Assembly: GCF_041080835.1 (NCBI RefSeq) | Contig: NZ_CP129683.1 | Location: 744,001-808,000 of the forward strand | Direction of reading: 5' to 3' | DNA: 64,000 nucleotides | From: Bifidobacterium sp. WK012_4_13 | GTDB lineage: Bacteria; Actinomycetota; Actinomycetes; Actinomycetales; Bifidobacteriaceae | Shown here: positions 1-10,428 of the stretch, one piece after another | Numbering within the stretch: the stretch's first letter is position 1 | How the letters are laid out: each line of letters opens with the position of its first letter | Notes under the pieces: generated by a model | The model's input: only the letters and a program-made list of their open reading frames with translations | Told to the model about the DNA's origin: nothing | The model's database searches: none | Made by a program: the position numbers and the translations under genes

Positions 1-177
1 GAATGACTTCAAGCGTCCTGCTCTGCGCATCCTTCGGACCGTGTCGTCGGCTGCCACATTCGACCACATTGCTGGCATCGCTTACGGTTGCTTTCATGAT
101 CCCCATATCCTCCACCATAGCGGCTGGAATATTTTTCCCCGTGCATTTATCCATTACCCTATGCGAAAGGAATTCCG

Positions 178-465
178 ATGCCAAATTATCAGGTCGACTC
201 GGAGCGAATTCGTTCCTCCAGTGCCGCGGTCTCTTCTTCAATAGCAACGATTCGCGATGCGGTTTCAGGCATGTATGCCAACATCAGCAACCTTCAGGGG
301 GTCTGGACCGGGAGCGCAGCATCTCAGTTCAATGCCGTCGCAGACCAGTGGAGAAGTACTCAGCAGCAGGTCGAGGTATCTCTGGAGGCTATCCAAAACG
401 CACTTGCCAGGGCTTCGACGCTATATGAGGATGCGGAGGTGCAGGCTTCACGGCTGTTCATGTGA
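178..465 (+). CDS. WXG100 family (ESAT-6-like) protein
   Basis: A 95-residue, all-helical-looking protein with the WXG signature Trp-Thr-Gly at residues 43-45, between two amphipathic helices; both the size and the central position are typical of the family. The C-terminal YEDAE segment resembles the YxxxD/E-type tail motif of type VII (ESX/WSS) substrates. WXG100 proteins normally act as small secreted helical-hairpin dimers. No EccC/EssC-type ATPase is visible in the window, so a secretion route cannot be shown here. The ATG is preceded by an AAAGGAA ribosome-binding site at suitable spacing. A strong hairpin terminator lies about 225 bp downstream, so it is probably monocistronic or the last gene of an operon starting outside the window. 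Family membership is likely; the function is unknown. Confidence 0.85.
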   Translation: MPNYQVDSERIRSSSAAVSSSIATIRDAVSGMYANISNLQGVWTGSAASQFNAVADQWRSTQQQVEVSLEAIQNALARASTLYEDAEVQASRLFM

Positions 466-808
466 TCTTCTGGGTGTTCTGCGTGCGCGTCAAGCCGCTG
501 GATTGCCATGCGTCCTCGAAGCTTGCAGGAGTCTGTGGGAACCGCTCCGTTCCCATGGTCAGGCTCTTGCCTTACGTGCGAACGCATCGGTCCAAGACCA
601 CGGCCTGACAGTCGCCTTCGCTGCATCTTTTCAAGTCGATGTGACAGCCAATATTCACATGAATCTGCATTCGGATGAAAGAGATAGAGAAAGGGCGGAG
701 AGTCTCAAACTCTCCGCCCTTTTTCATGAACCTTGTTTCATGAACGCTGTTTTATGAACGATTCATGTCATGAATGTTCACGCCATGTGGCCTGAACCGA
801 TAATCGGC
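466..808. other. intergenic region between WXG100 gene and groEL
   Basis: This 343-bp stretch separates the convergent WXG100 and groEL genes. The only clear structure is the hairpin terminator at 691-724. Overlapping open frames on both strands have no start context or recognisable domain. Confidence 0.5.
691..724 (+). terminator. rho-independent terminator
   Basis: A perfect 11-bp GC-rich stem (692-702 pairing with 710-720), a 7-nt loop and then TTTTT on the plus strand. It should end transcription coming from the WXG100 gene. On the minus strand the stem is followed by a poor T-tract, so it is less convincing for groEL. Confidence 0.8.
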
Positions 809-2497
<1,689 letters not shown>

Positions 2498-2508
2498 TCA
2501 GCTGTCTG

Positions 2509-2571
2509 ATTATCACTCTCGTATCCCGAGTGCCAACTGCGAGATTAGCACTCTCAACCCGAGAGTGCCAA
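2509..2571 (-). promoter_or_regulatory. tandem CIRCE operators overlapping the groEL promoter
   Basis: There are two CIRCE-type inverted repeats with 9-nt spacers. Site 1 is 2545-2571 (TTAGCACTC / GAGTGCCAA) and site 2 is 2510-2536 (TTATCACTC / GAGTGCCAA). Read on the minus strand, each contains a TTGGCA -35-like hexamer and, 16 nt on, a -10-like hexamer (GCTAAT in site 1, GATAAT at 2509-2514 in site 2), so HrcA binding would occlude RNA polymerase. The operator match is seen directly; promoter use is inferred. Confidence 0.88.
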
Positions 2572-2654
2572 CTACGCGTGCTGCGAACAGCAACAACCAT
2601 CACCTCAGACCGTGCCGCGAAGCCATATCCAGCCGCTTTCACGCATTTTCAGCG

Positions 2655-2775
2655 CGAGATTCCGAGTTTTGCGGCAATTGCCAAGTATCAACGCTGATTT
2701 TTGGCTTTATTCGAACGTGATATCAAGGATTTCGAGGTCCGATACTTGGCAATTGCCGCAAAACTCGGAATCTCG
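2655..2775. repeat. perfect 35-bp inverted repeat with 51-bp centre
   Basis: The left arm 2655-2689 and right arm 2741-2775 are exact reverse complements over 35 bp, separated by 51 bp. Each arm contains the palindrome GGCAATTGCC. The arms are too long and too well conserved for an ordinary terminator, and there is no adjacent T-run. No ORF lies inside. It may be a MITE-like element or a structured regulatory RNA between groEL and the cold-shock gene; its identity is unknown. Confidence 0.85.
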
Positions 2776-2799
2776 TCGGAATCACGTCGAAAATAATAC

Positions 2800-2825
2800 A
2801 AAAAAGGCTCCGGGCGACCGGAGCC
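2800..2825 (-). terminator. rho-independent terminator of the cold-shock gene
   Basis: The stem GGCTCCGG/CCGGAGCC (2806-2813 with 2818-2825) has a 4-nt loop and, on the minus strand, is followed by a run of six or more T. It lies about 25 bp beyond the stop codon of the cold-shock gene. Confidence 0.9.
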
Positions 2826-2848
2826 TAGGCTAAAAAGTCTTGATTGAA

Positions 2849-3052
2849 TCAGATCTTGGTGACCTTCGTCGCCTGGAGACCCTTAGGTCCCTGCTCTACC
2901 TCGTACTCGACCTTGTCGCCCTCATCGAGGGACTTGAATCCATCGGACTCGATAGCTGAATAGTGAACGAAAACATCTTCTCCACCATCGCTAGGGTTGA
3001 TGAATCCGTAACCCTTGCCAGCGCTGAAGAATTTCACAGTGCCCTGTGCCAT
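2849..3052 (-). CDS. cspA: cold-shock domain protein (CspA family)
   Basis: A 67-residue single OB-fold protein with RNP1 (KGYGFI, residues 13-18) and RNP2 (VFVHY, residues 27-31). These are the nucleic-acid-binding surfaces of bacterial cold-shock proteins, which act as RNA chaperones. The length is exactly typical. The ATG is preceded by AAGGAAG six bases upstream, and a terminator follows the stop, so the gene is monocistronic. The roughly 230-bp upstream gap is large enough for the long 5' leader common in this family, but I could not identify a specific thermosensor. The csp paralogue letter cannot be assigned with certainty. Confidence 0.95.
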   Translation of the reverse strand: MAQGTVKFFSAGKGYGFINPSDGGEDVFVHYSAIESDGFKSLDEGDKVEYEVEQGPKGLQATKVTKI

Positions 3053-3284
3053 AACAAACTTCCTTAGAAAAGTGCCGCGTCACGGCAGAAGCGAAACTCA
3101 CCGCTACTATCCGGTCGGCATATACATTCTAGACACGAATGTGAGCAAAACGCCGAATATTACAAATATTTCTCAGCATTTTTGAAGATTTTTCTGATAA
3201 ATCATGAAAAAATGCTCAAAAAAACGAAGCACGCACGCATTCGACGTGATTCCCCTATTACTCCAGACAATCCACTCCAGCAGA

Positions 3285-3938
3285 TCACTCCAGAAGGACG
3301 GCTACGATCGGCGCTGAAATCGAGGTCATCTGAGAAACCGTCGATATTCCAAGAGAGCTCGCCACAGCCTCGGCCGTGGACTTGTCAGTCTCGTTCTGAT
3401 ACCAGACCACGCTGGACGATGGCACGCTGCCCGTCGGATTCGCAGCCACCACGTTCGTGTATCCGGCATTGTTCAGCACGGTCTTCTGCTTTGCGGCGTA
3501 GCCGCTGACCGAGGTGCCATTGATGACGCGGATGCTCGTGGCCTTATTGACGGCCTCGGAGGACGTCGAGGAACTTGAGGTGGAAGTGCTCGGACTGGTG
3601 GACGCCGATGAGGAAGCCGAACCCGTCGATGTTGCAGAGGACGATGATGAGCTGGTGTCAGACGCCGAGCTTGACTCGGACTTGGAGGTCGTCGAGGATG
3701 CTGCGGTGCTGGAACTCGAGGCCCATGGCAGACGAATGCTGGAAGCCGCGCCGGAAAGCAGCGCCCATGCCAGGAACCCCAGCAAGACTGCAACGAGCAG
3801 AACTACGAAATATGGCATGGTCCTTGCCGCCAGGGAACGGGTGCCACGATGAACTCCCATCGGACCGGCAGGAGGATTATCGAACTCATCTCGTGTGTAC
3901 GAATCATAACCAGCACGTTCATTACGCTTGCGTCCCAT
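3285..3938 (-). CDS. membrane-anchored LytR_C domain protein
   Basis: A 217-residue protein: basic cytoplasmic N-terminus, one transmembrane helix at about residues 42-64, a very Ser/Thr-rich extracytoplasmic linker (about 66-130), then a LytR_C domain (about 134-217, starting near the IRVINGT motif). LytR_C occurs at the C-terminus of LytR-CpsA-Psr wall-polymer ligases and also alone on a membrane anchor, as here. No LCP catalytic domain is present, so a cell-envelope role is likely but no enzyme activity is implied. I chose the ATG at 3938 because GAGGAG lies eight bases upstream; longer in-frame starts lack such a site. Three ACTCCAG copies spaced 13-14 bp apart lie at the 3' end. Confidence 0.85.
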   Translation of the reverse strand: MGRKRNERAGYDSYTRDEFDNPPAGPMGVHRGTRSLAARTMPYFVVLLVAVLLGFLAWALLSGAASSIRLPWASSSSTAASSTTSKSESSSASDTSSSSSSATSTGSASSSASTSPSTSTSSSSTSSEAVNKATSIRVINGTSVSGYAAKQKTVLNNAGYTNVVAANPTGSVPSSSVVWYQNETDKSTAEAVASSLGISTVSQMTSISAPIVAVLLE

Positions 3939-4075
3939 ATAAAAGCTCCTCATCCGACTACATACAGAGTGTAATATCCTCACCGCCCAATAGGACAATT
4001 CCCTCAATATCTTATACGATAGGACCTCGAACCGTGTCCCGGCCAAGAGTCCTGGCCCATACTAGTGTGTTCCAT

Positions 4076-4822
4076 ATGGAACAATCCCATATGGAACAAT
4101 CCTCATCGCGACCACACGTCAAACCGCTGGACCAGCTCATCGAAGCGGGCTGGGCGAAGGCTCTCGAACCCGTCGAGCCAAACATTCACCGGATGGGAGA
4201 CTTCCTTCGAAACGAACTGAGGGAAGGCAGACCATACCTGCCTGCGAGCGCTGACATCCTCAGAGCGTTCACCATTCCCTTCGAGTCGATACGCGTGCTC
4301 ATCGTCGGCCAGGATCCCTATCCGACACCAGGGCATCCCGTCGGCCTGAGCTTCTGCGTCGACCCCAGGGTCAGCCCTCTTCCAGGAAGTCTTCGCAACA
4401 TCTACACTGAGCTGGTATCGGACGTTCATGTCGCACAGCCTCTGAACGGCGATCTGACCCCCTGGACCAGACGTGGCGTGATGTTGCTCAACAGATGCCT
4501 GACGGTGGGCGTCGGCAAGCCTGCCAGCCACCGCAACAAGGGCTGGGAGCAGATAACCGAAGCCGCGATAACAGCATTGAATGGGCGGAAGGACAAGGAT
4601 GGCCGACCACTCCCGCTGGTCGCGATACTGTGGGGGCGGCAGGCTCAGAGTCTTGAACCCTTGCTTGGCAATGCCTTCATCATCAAGTCCGCCCATCCCA
4701 GTCCACTTTCGGTCCGCTATGGGTTCTTCGGGTCCAAGCCATTTTCCAAGGCAAATGCGGCATTGGTCTCCATGGGAGCTGACCCAATAGACTGGAGCCT
4801 TCCCAGCGAGGCACACCGATAA
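4076..4822 (+). CDS. ung: uracil-DNA glycosylase, family 1
   Basis: A base-excision repair enzyme that removes uracil from DNA. Both family-1 signatures are present: GQDPYP with the water-activating Asp at residue 80, and HPSPLS near residue 207. The 248-residue length is normal for actinobacterial Ung. The reading frame stays open far upstream, but similarity begins only around here. Two in-frame ATGs (4076 and 4091) sit inside a tandem duplication of CATATGGAACAAT, and neither has a convincing ribosome-binding site, so the start is uncertain and a leaderless message is possible. It diverges from the LytR_C gene. Product confidence is high; start confidence is low. Confidence 0.95.
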   Translation: MEQSHMEQSSSRPHVKPLDQLIEAGWAKALEPVEPNIHRMGDFLRNELREGRPYLPASADILRAFTIPFESIRVLIVGQDPYPTPGHPVGLSFCVDPRVSPLPGSLRNIYTELVSDVHVAQPLNGDLTPWTRRGVMLLNRCLTVGVGKPASHRNKGWEQITEAAITALNGRKDKDGRPLPLVAILWGRQAQSLEPLLGNAFIIKSAHPSPLSVRYGFFGSKPFSKANAALVSMGADPIDWSLPSEAHR

Positions 4823-5006
4823 GGCTTGGGGCGATTCTAGGAGACGGTCAGAAACTGCGGTTACAGTGGTGTCCATGGCACTATTTCCTCCGCAACCACA
4901 AGATGGCGTAAATGACAACACTTCTGAGGGTGAGCCGCATCCCACGACCGGGGTTCGAGCCGATGTTGGCGGGAACTCAGACTTTCCTTTGAAACCGGAG
5001 AATCAC

Positions 5007-6020
5007 ATGCGCACCATAGATGCAGAGCCCCTCACCCATGAGGATGAGGAGAGGGCGAGTCAATTCGCGAACACCATTCGATCGCGATTCGCACAGACCT
5101 TGATCGGTCAGGACAATCTTCGCGAATCATTGATCGTGACGATGGTCGCTGGTGGACACATTCTTATAGAATCCGTCCCCGGCCTTGCAAAGACCACGGC
5201 CGCGCAGACCCTGGCAACCTCTGTCTCAGGAAGCTTCAAACGCGTTCAGTGCACGCCGGATCTGATGCCCTCGGACCTGGTCGGCACTCAGGTGTTCGAT
5301 TTCTCGACGCAGCATTTCACCACCATGATTGGCCCGATCCACGCAAATTTCGTGCTGCTCGATGAAATCAACCGTTCGAATGCGAAAACTCAGTCAGCTA
5401 TGCTTGAGGCAATGGCGGAAGGCACGACCACCATAGGTGGCGAACCAATCGCCTTGCCGAAGCCATTCATGGTCATCGCAACGCAGAATCCAATCGAGGA
5501 GGAAGGCACATACAACCTTCCAGAGGCGCAGATGGATCGTTTCATGATGAAGGCGGTGATGACGTATCCAAATGCCGACGACGAGCAGAAGATGCTTCAG
5601 CTGCTCACCAGACGAGGCACGGATACGGTCAACACCGAGACTCTCGGATCTGACATCATTTCCATCGATGACGTCAAGTTCCTTCGATCCTCGGCGCGCA
5701 AGGTCCACGTTTCTGACGCGATAATGAACTACGCCGTCGATTTGGCAGCGACCAGCCGAGGAGCGGGAACCCATCCGATTCAAGGACTGTCCAATCTGGT
5801 TCGCCTCGGTGCAAGCCCGCGAGCATCCATCGCGCTGACGCGCATCGGTCAGGCGAACGCCCTGCTTTCAGGCCGTGATTTCGTTATTCCGGAAGACATC
5901 AAGGCCTATGTGCATGAGGTGCTTCGCCATCGCATACTGCTGACTTTCGAGGCTCTGGCTGACGCAGTGGCAAGCGATGAGGTGATTGATTCCATCGTGC
6001 AGGCGGTGCCCGTACCATGA
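5007..6020 (+). CDS. MoxR family AAA+ ATPase
   Basis: A 337-residue AAA_3 (MoxR) ATPase: a Walker A variant SVPGLAKT (residues 56-63), Walker B LLDE (117-120) and a sensor segment ATQNP. MoxR proteins are thought to act as chaperones that mature or remodel partner complexes, typically together with VWA and DUF58 proteins, which follow here. The frame is open to a GTG at 4866 and an ATG at 4875. I prefer ATG 5007 because GGAG lies six bases upstream and family similarity starts soon after. The stop overlaps the next start (ATGA), giving a six-gene operon to 10291. The partner complex is unknown in this organism. Confidence 0.93.
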   Translation: MRTIDAEPLTHEDEERASQFANTIRSRFAQTLIGQDNLRESLIVTMVAGGHILIESVPGLAKTTAAQTLATSVSGSFKRVQCTPDLMPSDLVGTQVFDFSTQHFTTMIGPIHANFVLLDEINRSNAKTQSAMLEAMAEGTTTIGGEPIALPKPFMVIATQNPIEEEGTYNLPEAQMDRFMMKAVMTYPNADDEQKMLQLLTRRGTDTVNTETLGSDIISIDDVKFLRSSARKVHVSDAIMNYAVDLAATSRGAGTHPIQGLSNLVRLGASPRASIALTRIGQANALLSGRDFVIPEDIKAYVHEVLRHRILLTFEALADAVASDEVIDSIVQAVPVP

Positions 6021-7009
6021 GTTCGCAGAGGCGCACGGAAGTCACCGATGAATCGAACGATCCCATTCGCCGCAAGATCGAGTCCCTTGGCAGCACGCTG
6101 AGCCTTCCGACGGTACGCCGGGCGATGGGTGTTCTCGAGGGCGAACATACTTCCCATCAGCGTGGCGGGAGTCAGGACACCCTCGACATAAGGGCCTATG
6201 AGCCCGGTGACGAGGCTCGACTCATTGATTGGAAGACCAGTGCCCGCGTCGGCCGTCCCATGATCGCCGAGAAGGAACGGCCTTCGACGAGTCGTGTCTG
6301 GATGCTTCTAGACATGGGCATGGAGATGTCAGGAAGCTGCGAGGGCGGCGAGCGCGCTCTCGACGTGGCATGCAACGCACTCGCGATGTTTGCGACGCTT
6401 TCGCTTCGCCGCTCAGATGACATATCCCTTGTGCTGGGCGATTCGGCGAACATCACCCGCATACAGTTCAATGGCGGCTTCGCGCAATTCGAACGCAGGC
6501 TCGACGACGCGACCGGTCGCGACCTGGATCGTCCGCGAAACCTCGATGCGTTGCTGGACTACGGAAGGCGGATTCAGGATCGCAATGCACTGCTGGTCCT
6601 GGCAACGGACGACACTGCGCTTGAAAAGCCCCAGCTCGAGAAGATTCGCCAACTCGCCCAATCGCATCCCGTGGTCGTCATCAATGTGGTGACGGTCAAC
6701 CCATTTTCACGACCACGGCGCTACGATCGCGTGGTCGATGCAGCCACCGGACGTTTCGTTCCGGCTTTCCTTGCACGGAAGGCAAATGCGGAGGACGTCG
6801 AGAATCATCGGCGCTTCAATGCAGCCCAACTCACCCATGAGTTGCAGAAATCGGGCTCGAGGATGCTTCGTTCGAGTTCGAGCGAGCTCATGTTTCATGA
6901 TTTTGTCAGACTGGTGTCCCTTTCACTTGCCCGCAGTTCTACGAATCGCATAGTAAAGCCATATGCAACCACATCAGATAGAGAAAAAGTTGGAGACGGC
7001 ACTCGATGA
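6017..7009 (+). CDS. DUF58 domain protein
   Basis: A 330-residue protein with the DUF58 hallmark at residues 61-77 (YEPGDEARLIDWKTSAR) followed by a VWA-like fold. DUF58 proteins almost always accompany MoxR ATPases and VWA membrane proteins, as here. No transmembrane segment is evident, unlike some longer family members. The ATG overlaps the MoxR stop by four bases and the stop overlaps the next start, so translation is probably coupled. The molecular role is not established; it is presumed to be part of a MoxR-dependent envelope complex. Confidence 0.92.
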   Translation: MSSQRRTEVTDESNDPIRRKIESLGSTLSLPTVRRAMGVLEGEHTSHQRGGSQDTLDIRAYEPGDEARLIDWKTSARVGRPMIAEKERPSTSRVWMLLDMGMEMSGSCEGGERALDVACNALAMFATLSLRRSDDISLVLGDSANITRIQFNGGFAQFERRLDDATGRDLDRPRNLDALLDYGRRIQDRNALLVLATDDTALEKPQLEKIRQLAQSHPVVVINVVTVNPFSRPRRYDRVVDAATGRFVPAFLARKANAEDVENHRRFNAAQLTHELQKSGSRMLRSSSSELMFHDFVRLVSLSLARSSTNRIVKPYATTSDREKVGDGTR

Positions 7010-7572
7010 TCGATGTTCTCAGCACTGCAGGCCCTGACGGCCGAACACTGTTCCTGGCGGGGATCGACACCTCGGATCTCGACGTCCTCGGCAGCCTTGG
7101 CACGGGAAAGCTGTGGTTCGCAGCGCTGGCGGGCGCGGTCATCGTATGCGCCACGATCGCACTCGTCATCTGGCTGTGGCGTCCACGGACGGTCAGAGAG
7201 CCCAAGCGCACAGGGGCGCACAGCCAGACCTCGCGCACGGACCCTTGGCACGGTCGAATCGATGATGTCGAACAACGTTTCGAGTCGGGAGAGATCACAC
7301 GTGAGGAGGCATTCGTAGCCTTGGCCCGCATCGCCCGTGAATACGCGTCGAGGAACCTCAGCAAGGATGTGAGGTCGAATACACTGGCGGATTTTGGCAG
7401 TGAATCAAGGCACGGAAACAACAGGAACGGCATGGACCTGCTCAGACAGACGATAGCGGCGCTGTATCCTCCTGAGTTCGCCGACGGGGAGAGCAACCGT
7501 CAGGCCAAGGAATCGACGGTGCATGAGGCTGCGCGCTGGGTCGGTCGTCTTACGGAAAGGTGGCGCATATAG
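7006..7572 (+). CDS. single-pass membrane protein of the MoxR/VWA operon
   Basis: A 188-residue protein with one strong transmembrane helix at about residues 36-58 and a cytoplasmic helical domain containing a segment like RFESGEITREEAFVALARIARE. It occupies the position between DUF58 and the first VWA gene where other genomes carry small DUF4381-type proteins. I see the positional analogy but cannot confirm the family. Start and stop overlap or abut both neighbours, so it is co-expressed with them. Confidence 0.8.
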   Translation: MIDVLSTAGPDGRTLFLAGIDTSDLDVLGSLGTGKLWFAALAGAVIVCATIALVIWLWRPRTVREPKRTGAHSQTSRTDPWHGRIDDVEQRFESGEITREEAFVALARIAREYASRNLSKDVRSNTLADFGSESRHGNNRNGMDLLRQTIAALYPPEFADGESNRQAKESTVHEAARWVGRLTERWRI

Positions 7573-8649
7573 ATGGGTGTGCTTATATGGCGCTGGCCTT
7601 GGGCCTTCGCGGTCGCCGCGGTGGCGATTCTTGTGGTGGTCGCCCTGGTGTGGTGGCGGAATCGACGCAACTATCCCCCGGTCATTCGCGAATCCGATGC
7701 TGAGGTATGGAATGTTGAGAGGCATCTGCAGACGGAGAACATCGCCGACCAGTATCGAGGCTGGCGCAACCTCAACCGTCTCGCGATCGCTGCTCTTGCT
7801 GCGGCGCTGATACTTGCTGGAGTGATCAACGCACGCCCATCCTCCGTCGATTCAAGCGAGGAATACAGCAGCACCAGAGACATCGTGCTCTGCCTTGACG
7901 TATCGGGTTCCGCACTCCCCTACGATCGTACGATCATCTCCACATATCTGGGATTGGTCTCGAACTTCCAAGGGGAACGCATCGGCATGAGCATCTTCAA
8001 CTCAACGTCACGCACCGTGTTTCCGCTTACCGATGACTATTCCCTGGTTTCCAGGCAGCTGCGCAAGGCAGACAAGATCCTTGACGGGGTGCAGTCGCAG
8101 AGCGACATCGACAAGATGAGCGACAAGGACTATCAGGCGATTTCAGATTGGCTCGATGGCACTCAGAACCGTCAGAACGAGACTTCGCTCATAGGGGACG
8201 GTCTGGTGAACTGCTCGGCGATGCTGCCCGGATTCTCGTATTCGAGTACCAGCTCATCGGGCTCGACCGCAAGCCGGTCATCGTCGATCGTTCTGGCAAC
8301 CGATAACGTCGTTTCCGGCACCTCCACATATTCGCTCAAGCAGGCCCTTGATCTGGCGAAATCTGCGAAGATCAACGTGGATGGTCTGTTCGCAGGCCCT
8401 GAGGAAAGCGAAGGCGATGCCACGACCATACAGATGAAGAACGAGATACAGTCGCATGGCGGCATCTTCCTCGCCACCAGTGCAAATGCGGGCGTGGAGG
8501 ATCTGGTGAAGCAGATAGAAAGCAGACGCAACGGATCCGAAGAATCCGATGACCAGGCAAGCATCGTCGATGAGCCTACGTGGTGGGTTCTCGCCTTGGC
8601 TGTGCTCTTTGGGGGCTTCATGCTGACCGTCTGGAGGTTGCGTCGATGA
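7573..8649 (+). CDS. VWA domain membrane protein 1 (BatA-like)
   Basis: A 358-residue protein with two N-terminal transmembrane helices (about 8-28 and 68-86), a von Willebrand factor A domain with an intact metal-ion-dependent adhesion site DVSGS (109-113), and a C-terminal helix (about 334-354). The topology matches BatA-type partners of MoxR and DUF58 proteins. A Ser-rich loop (SSTSSSGS) interrupts the VWA domain near residue 220. The ATG directly follows the previous stop; its own stop overlaps the second VWA gene by four bases. Confidence 0.9.
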   Translation: MGVLIWRWPWAFAVAAVAILVVVALVWWRNRRNYPPVIRESDAEVWNVERHLQTENIADQYRGWRNLNRLAIAALAAALILAGVINARPSSVDSSEEYSSTRDIVLCLDVSGSALPYDRTIISTYLGLVSNFQGERIGMSIFNSTSRTVFPLTDDYSLVSRQLRKADKILDGVQSQSDIDKMSDKDYQAISDWLDGTQNRQNETSLIGDGLVNCSAMLPGFSYSSTSSSGSTASRSSSIVLATDNVVSGTSTYSLKQALDLAKSAKINVDGLFAGPEESEGDATTIQMKNEIQSHGGIFLATSANAGVEDLVKQIESRRNGSEESDDQASIVDEPTWWVLALAVLFGGFMLTVWRLRR

Positions 8650-9674
8650 ACGGATACATGCTCTCCCCATCACTGGGTTGGATTGCCGGCGGCATCATCG
8701 CGGCGGCTCTGATCGTTGCGGCGATCGTCAATGCAGTGCTCTTCGTGCGGCAGCGGGAGAACTCGGACACCACCCTCGCAGCCTGCATCAGACGAAGCGC
8801 GATCGCCGTCCTGATCGCAATCATGGTGCTGACGCCAAGCGTCGTTTCCACCACGACGAGTCAGGCCATCAATGCGACAGACGTGTATGTCGCAGTGGAC
8901 GTCACCGGTTCGATGGCTGTGAAAGATGCCAAATATGGCAGTCAGGACACGATGACCCGACTCAACGCCGCCAGCAAGGCGGTGACCGACATCACGAAGC
9001 TGTATCCCGATGCGAGCTTTGCAGGCATGAGCTTTGGAGCGAGCGCCAGCCTGGATGTTCCTCTGACCCCCGATTCCAACGCTCTGACCAACTGGGCCGA
9101 GACGCTTCGCACGGAACCCACCGCCAGCTCGTCGGGTTCCAACCTCGATGCCCCGCTGGACAAGCTGATCGTGAATCTGAAGTCGACCCATGACCAGCAC
9201 CCCAATGATTCCATACTGCTCTATATCATCACCGATGGGGAACAGACCAGTTCGGCAACGCGCAGAAGCTTCTCATCATTGCGCGGATACATCAGCGATG
9301 GGTTCACGATAGGTGTCGGTTCAACGCAGGGAGGGCAGGTCCCCGTCACCGAAGTCACGGCTTCTGGCGATCAGACGCAGAGTGGCAGCTGGGTTATCGA
9401 TCCAAGCACGAAGAAGCCTGCGGTCTCCAGGATGGATCCAAAGAATCTTGCCGCAATCGCCGACGAGATCAGCGGCCGATACATAGCGACGAACGCACAG
9501 AAGACATTGTCGGACTCGGCTTCGAAAGAGGCTTCCAAGCAGTATCGCGTGACTACCACGGTCAAGAGGCGCAAGCGGGCGATGCCTGTGGTCTGGCCCT
9601 TTGCCATCGTGACGGGGGCGCTGCTTCTATGGGAGTTCGGTGCATGGCTGACGACCACAAGGAGGATGTTGTGA
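8646..9674 (+). CDS. VWA domain membrane protein 2 (BatA/BatB-like)
   Basis: A 342-residue paralogue-like neighbour of the previous protein: two N-terminal transmembrane segments (about 11-33 and 50-68), a VWA domain with the metal-site motif DVTGS (85-89), and a C-terminal helix (about 318-340). The ATG at 8646 overlaps the upstream TGA (ATGA), which fixes the start; an in-frame start at 8580 would overlap too far. Paired VWA proteins of this type are believed to form a membrane complex matured by the MoxR ATPase. Confidence 0.9.
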   Translation: MNGYMLSPSLGWIAGGIIAAALIVAAIVNAVLFVRQRENSDTTLAACIRRSAIAVLIAIMVLTPSVVSTTTSQAINATDVYVAVDVTGSMAVKDAKYGSQDTMTRLNAASKAVTDITKLYPDASFAGMSFGASASLDVPLTPDSNALTNWAETLRTEPTASSSGSNLDAPLDKLIVNLKSTHDQHPNDSILLYIITDGEQTSSATRRSFSSLRGYISDGFTIGVGSTQGGQVPVTEVTASGDQTQSGSWVIDPSTKKPAVSRMDPKNLAAIADEISGRYIATNAQKTLSDSASKEASKQYRVTTTVKRRKRAMPVVWPFAIVTGALLLWEFGAWLTTTRRML

Positions 9675-10291
9675 GCACCAAGTCAACACGCAATGCAACC
9701 TCAGATCAGGCGTTGGACGCGTCAGAGACCGCCAAGCCCAGACACAGGGCGTCCCTAGGTGTCAGGATCGTTCTGATCGTGGCAGCAACCATCGTCTTTC
9801 TAGGTCTGGCGCTCACCTTGGTGAACATCCGTGCCGCAGGCACATACAATCAGGCGACCCAAAGCCTGCAGAGCAACATCAAGGCTGCCTCCAAGGACGA
9901 TGCTGATCTGAACGAGCTCAAGGCAGCCCAGCAGCAGACCGATGCTCAGTTTTCAGATGCCGAGGCATTCTCGCATGCACTGCTGCCAGGCGTGTCCTAT
10001 GCCGTGAAGTCCAATGCTGCGACCTCCAGGAAGCTTACGGCTATGATCGACGCCGCGCTCAAGGCCCAGAATGGCAGCAGCGGCAGCACATCTTCCAGCA
10101 ATGCGAGCGGGGCAAGCTCAAGTTCGGCAAGCAGCACTCCAGAATCAAGCCTGAATGCCGAGCAGCGGAAGAAGGTCGCAGAATTGCTGAAGCAGAATCA
10201 GACGCTTCAACAGTCGAATTCAAGTTCCTCGGCGAGCACGTCGTCGGGCACTCCCTCGAGTTCTTCAAGTTCCACGACAAAGGCCTGGTAA
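9671..10291 (+). CDS. membrane-anchored protein ending the MoxR/VWA operon
   Basis: A 206-residue protein: a basic cytoplasmic N-terminus, one transmembrane helix (about 31-53), an extracytoplasmic helical region rich in Ala/Gln/Asp, and a low-complexity Ser-rich C-terminus. I start it at GTG 9671, which overlaps the preceding TGA and has AAGGAGG five bases upstream; an in-frame ATG at 9644 lacks this. I do not recognise the family with confidence; DUF6466 of bifidobacteria is a possibility. Context suggests an accessory part of the MoxR/VWA membrane complex. Confidence 0.8.
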   Translation: MSTKSTRNATSDQALDASETAKPRHRASLGVRIVLIVAATIVFLGLALTLVNIRAAGTYNQATQSLQSNIKAASKDDADLNELKAAQQQTDAQFSDAEAFSHALLPGVSYAVKSNAATSRKLTAMIDAALKAQNGSSGSTSSSNASGASSSSASSTPESSLNAEQRKKVAELLKQNQTLQQSNSSSSASTSSGTPSSSSSSTTKAW

Positions 10292-10428
10292 GCATGTTCA
10301 CCGTACAGACCGCGAGGGTCGCGATCGCATAGCGGAGTCGAACGGTCGTCTGCGTTCGATCGGACCGACATTCGACCACATTCCCAAACGAGTTTGAGAC
10401 TTGCCCGGCGCGATGCTGGACTGAGGCA

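Noticed and set aside
4940..4965. Short match to the tRNA-Val T-arm (GGGTTCGAGCC)
   Set aside because: Only a dozen bases, inside the moxR leader, with no other sign of an attachment site.
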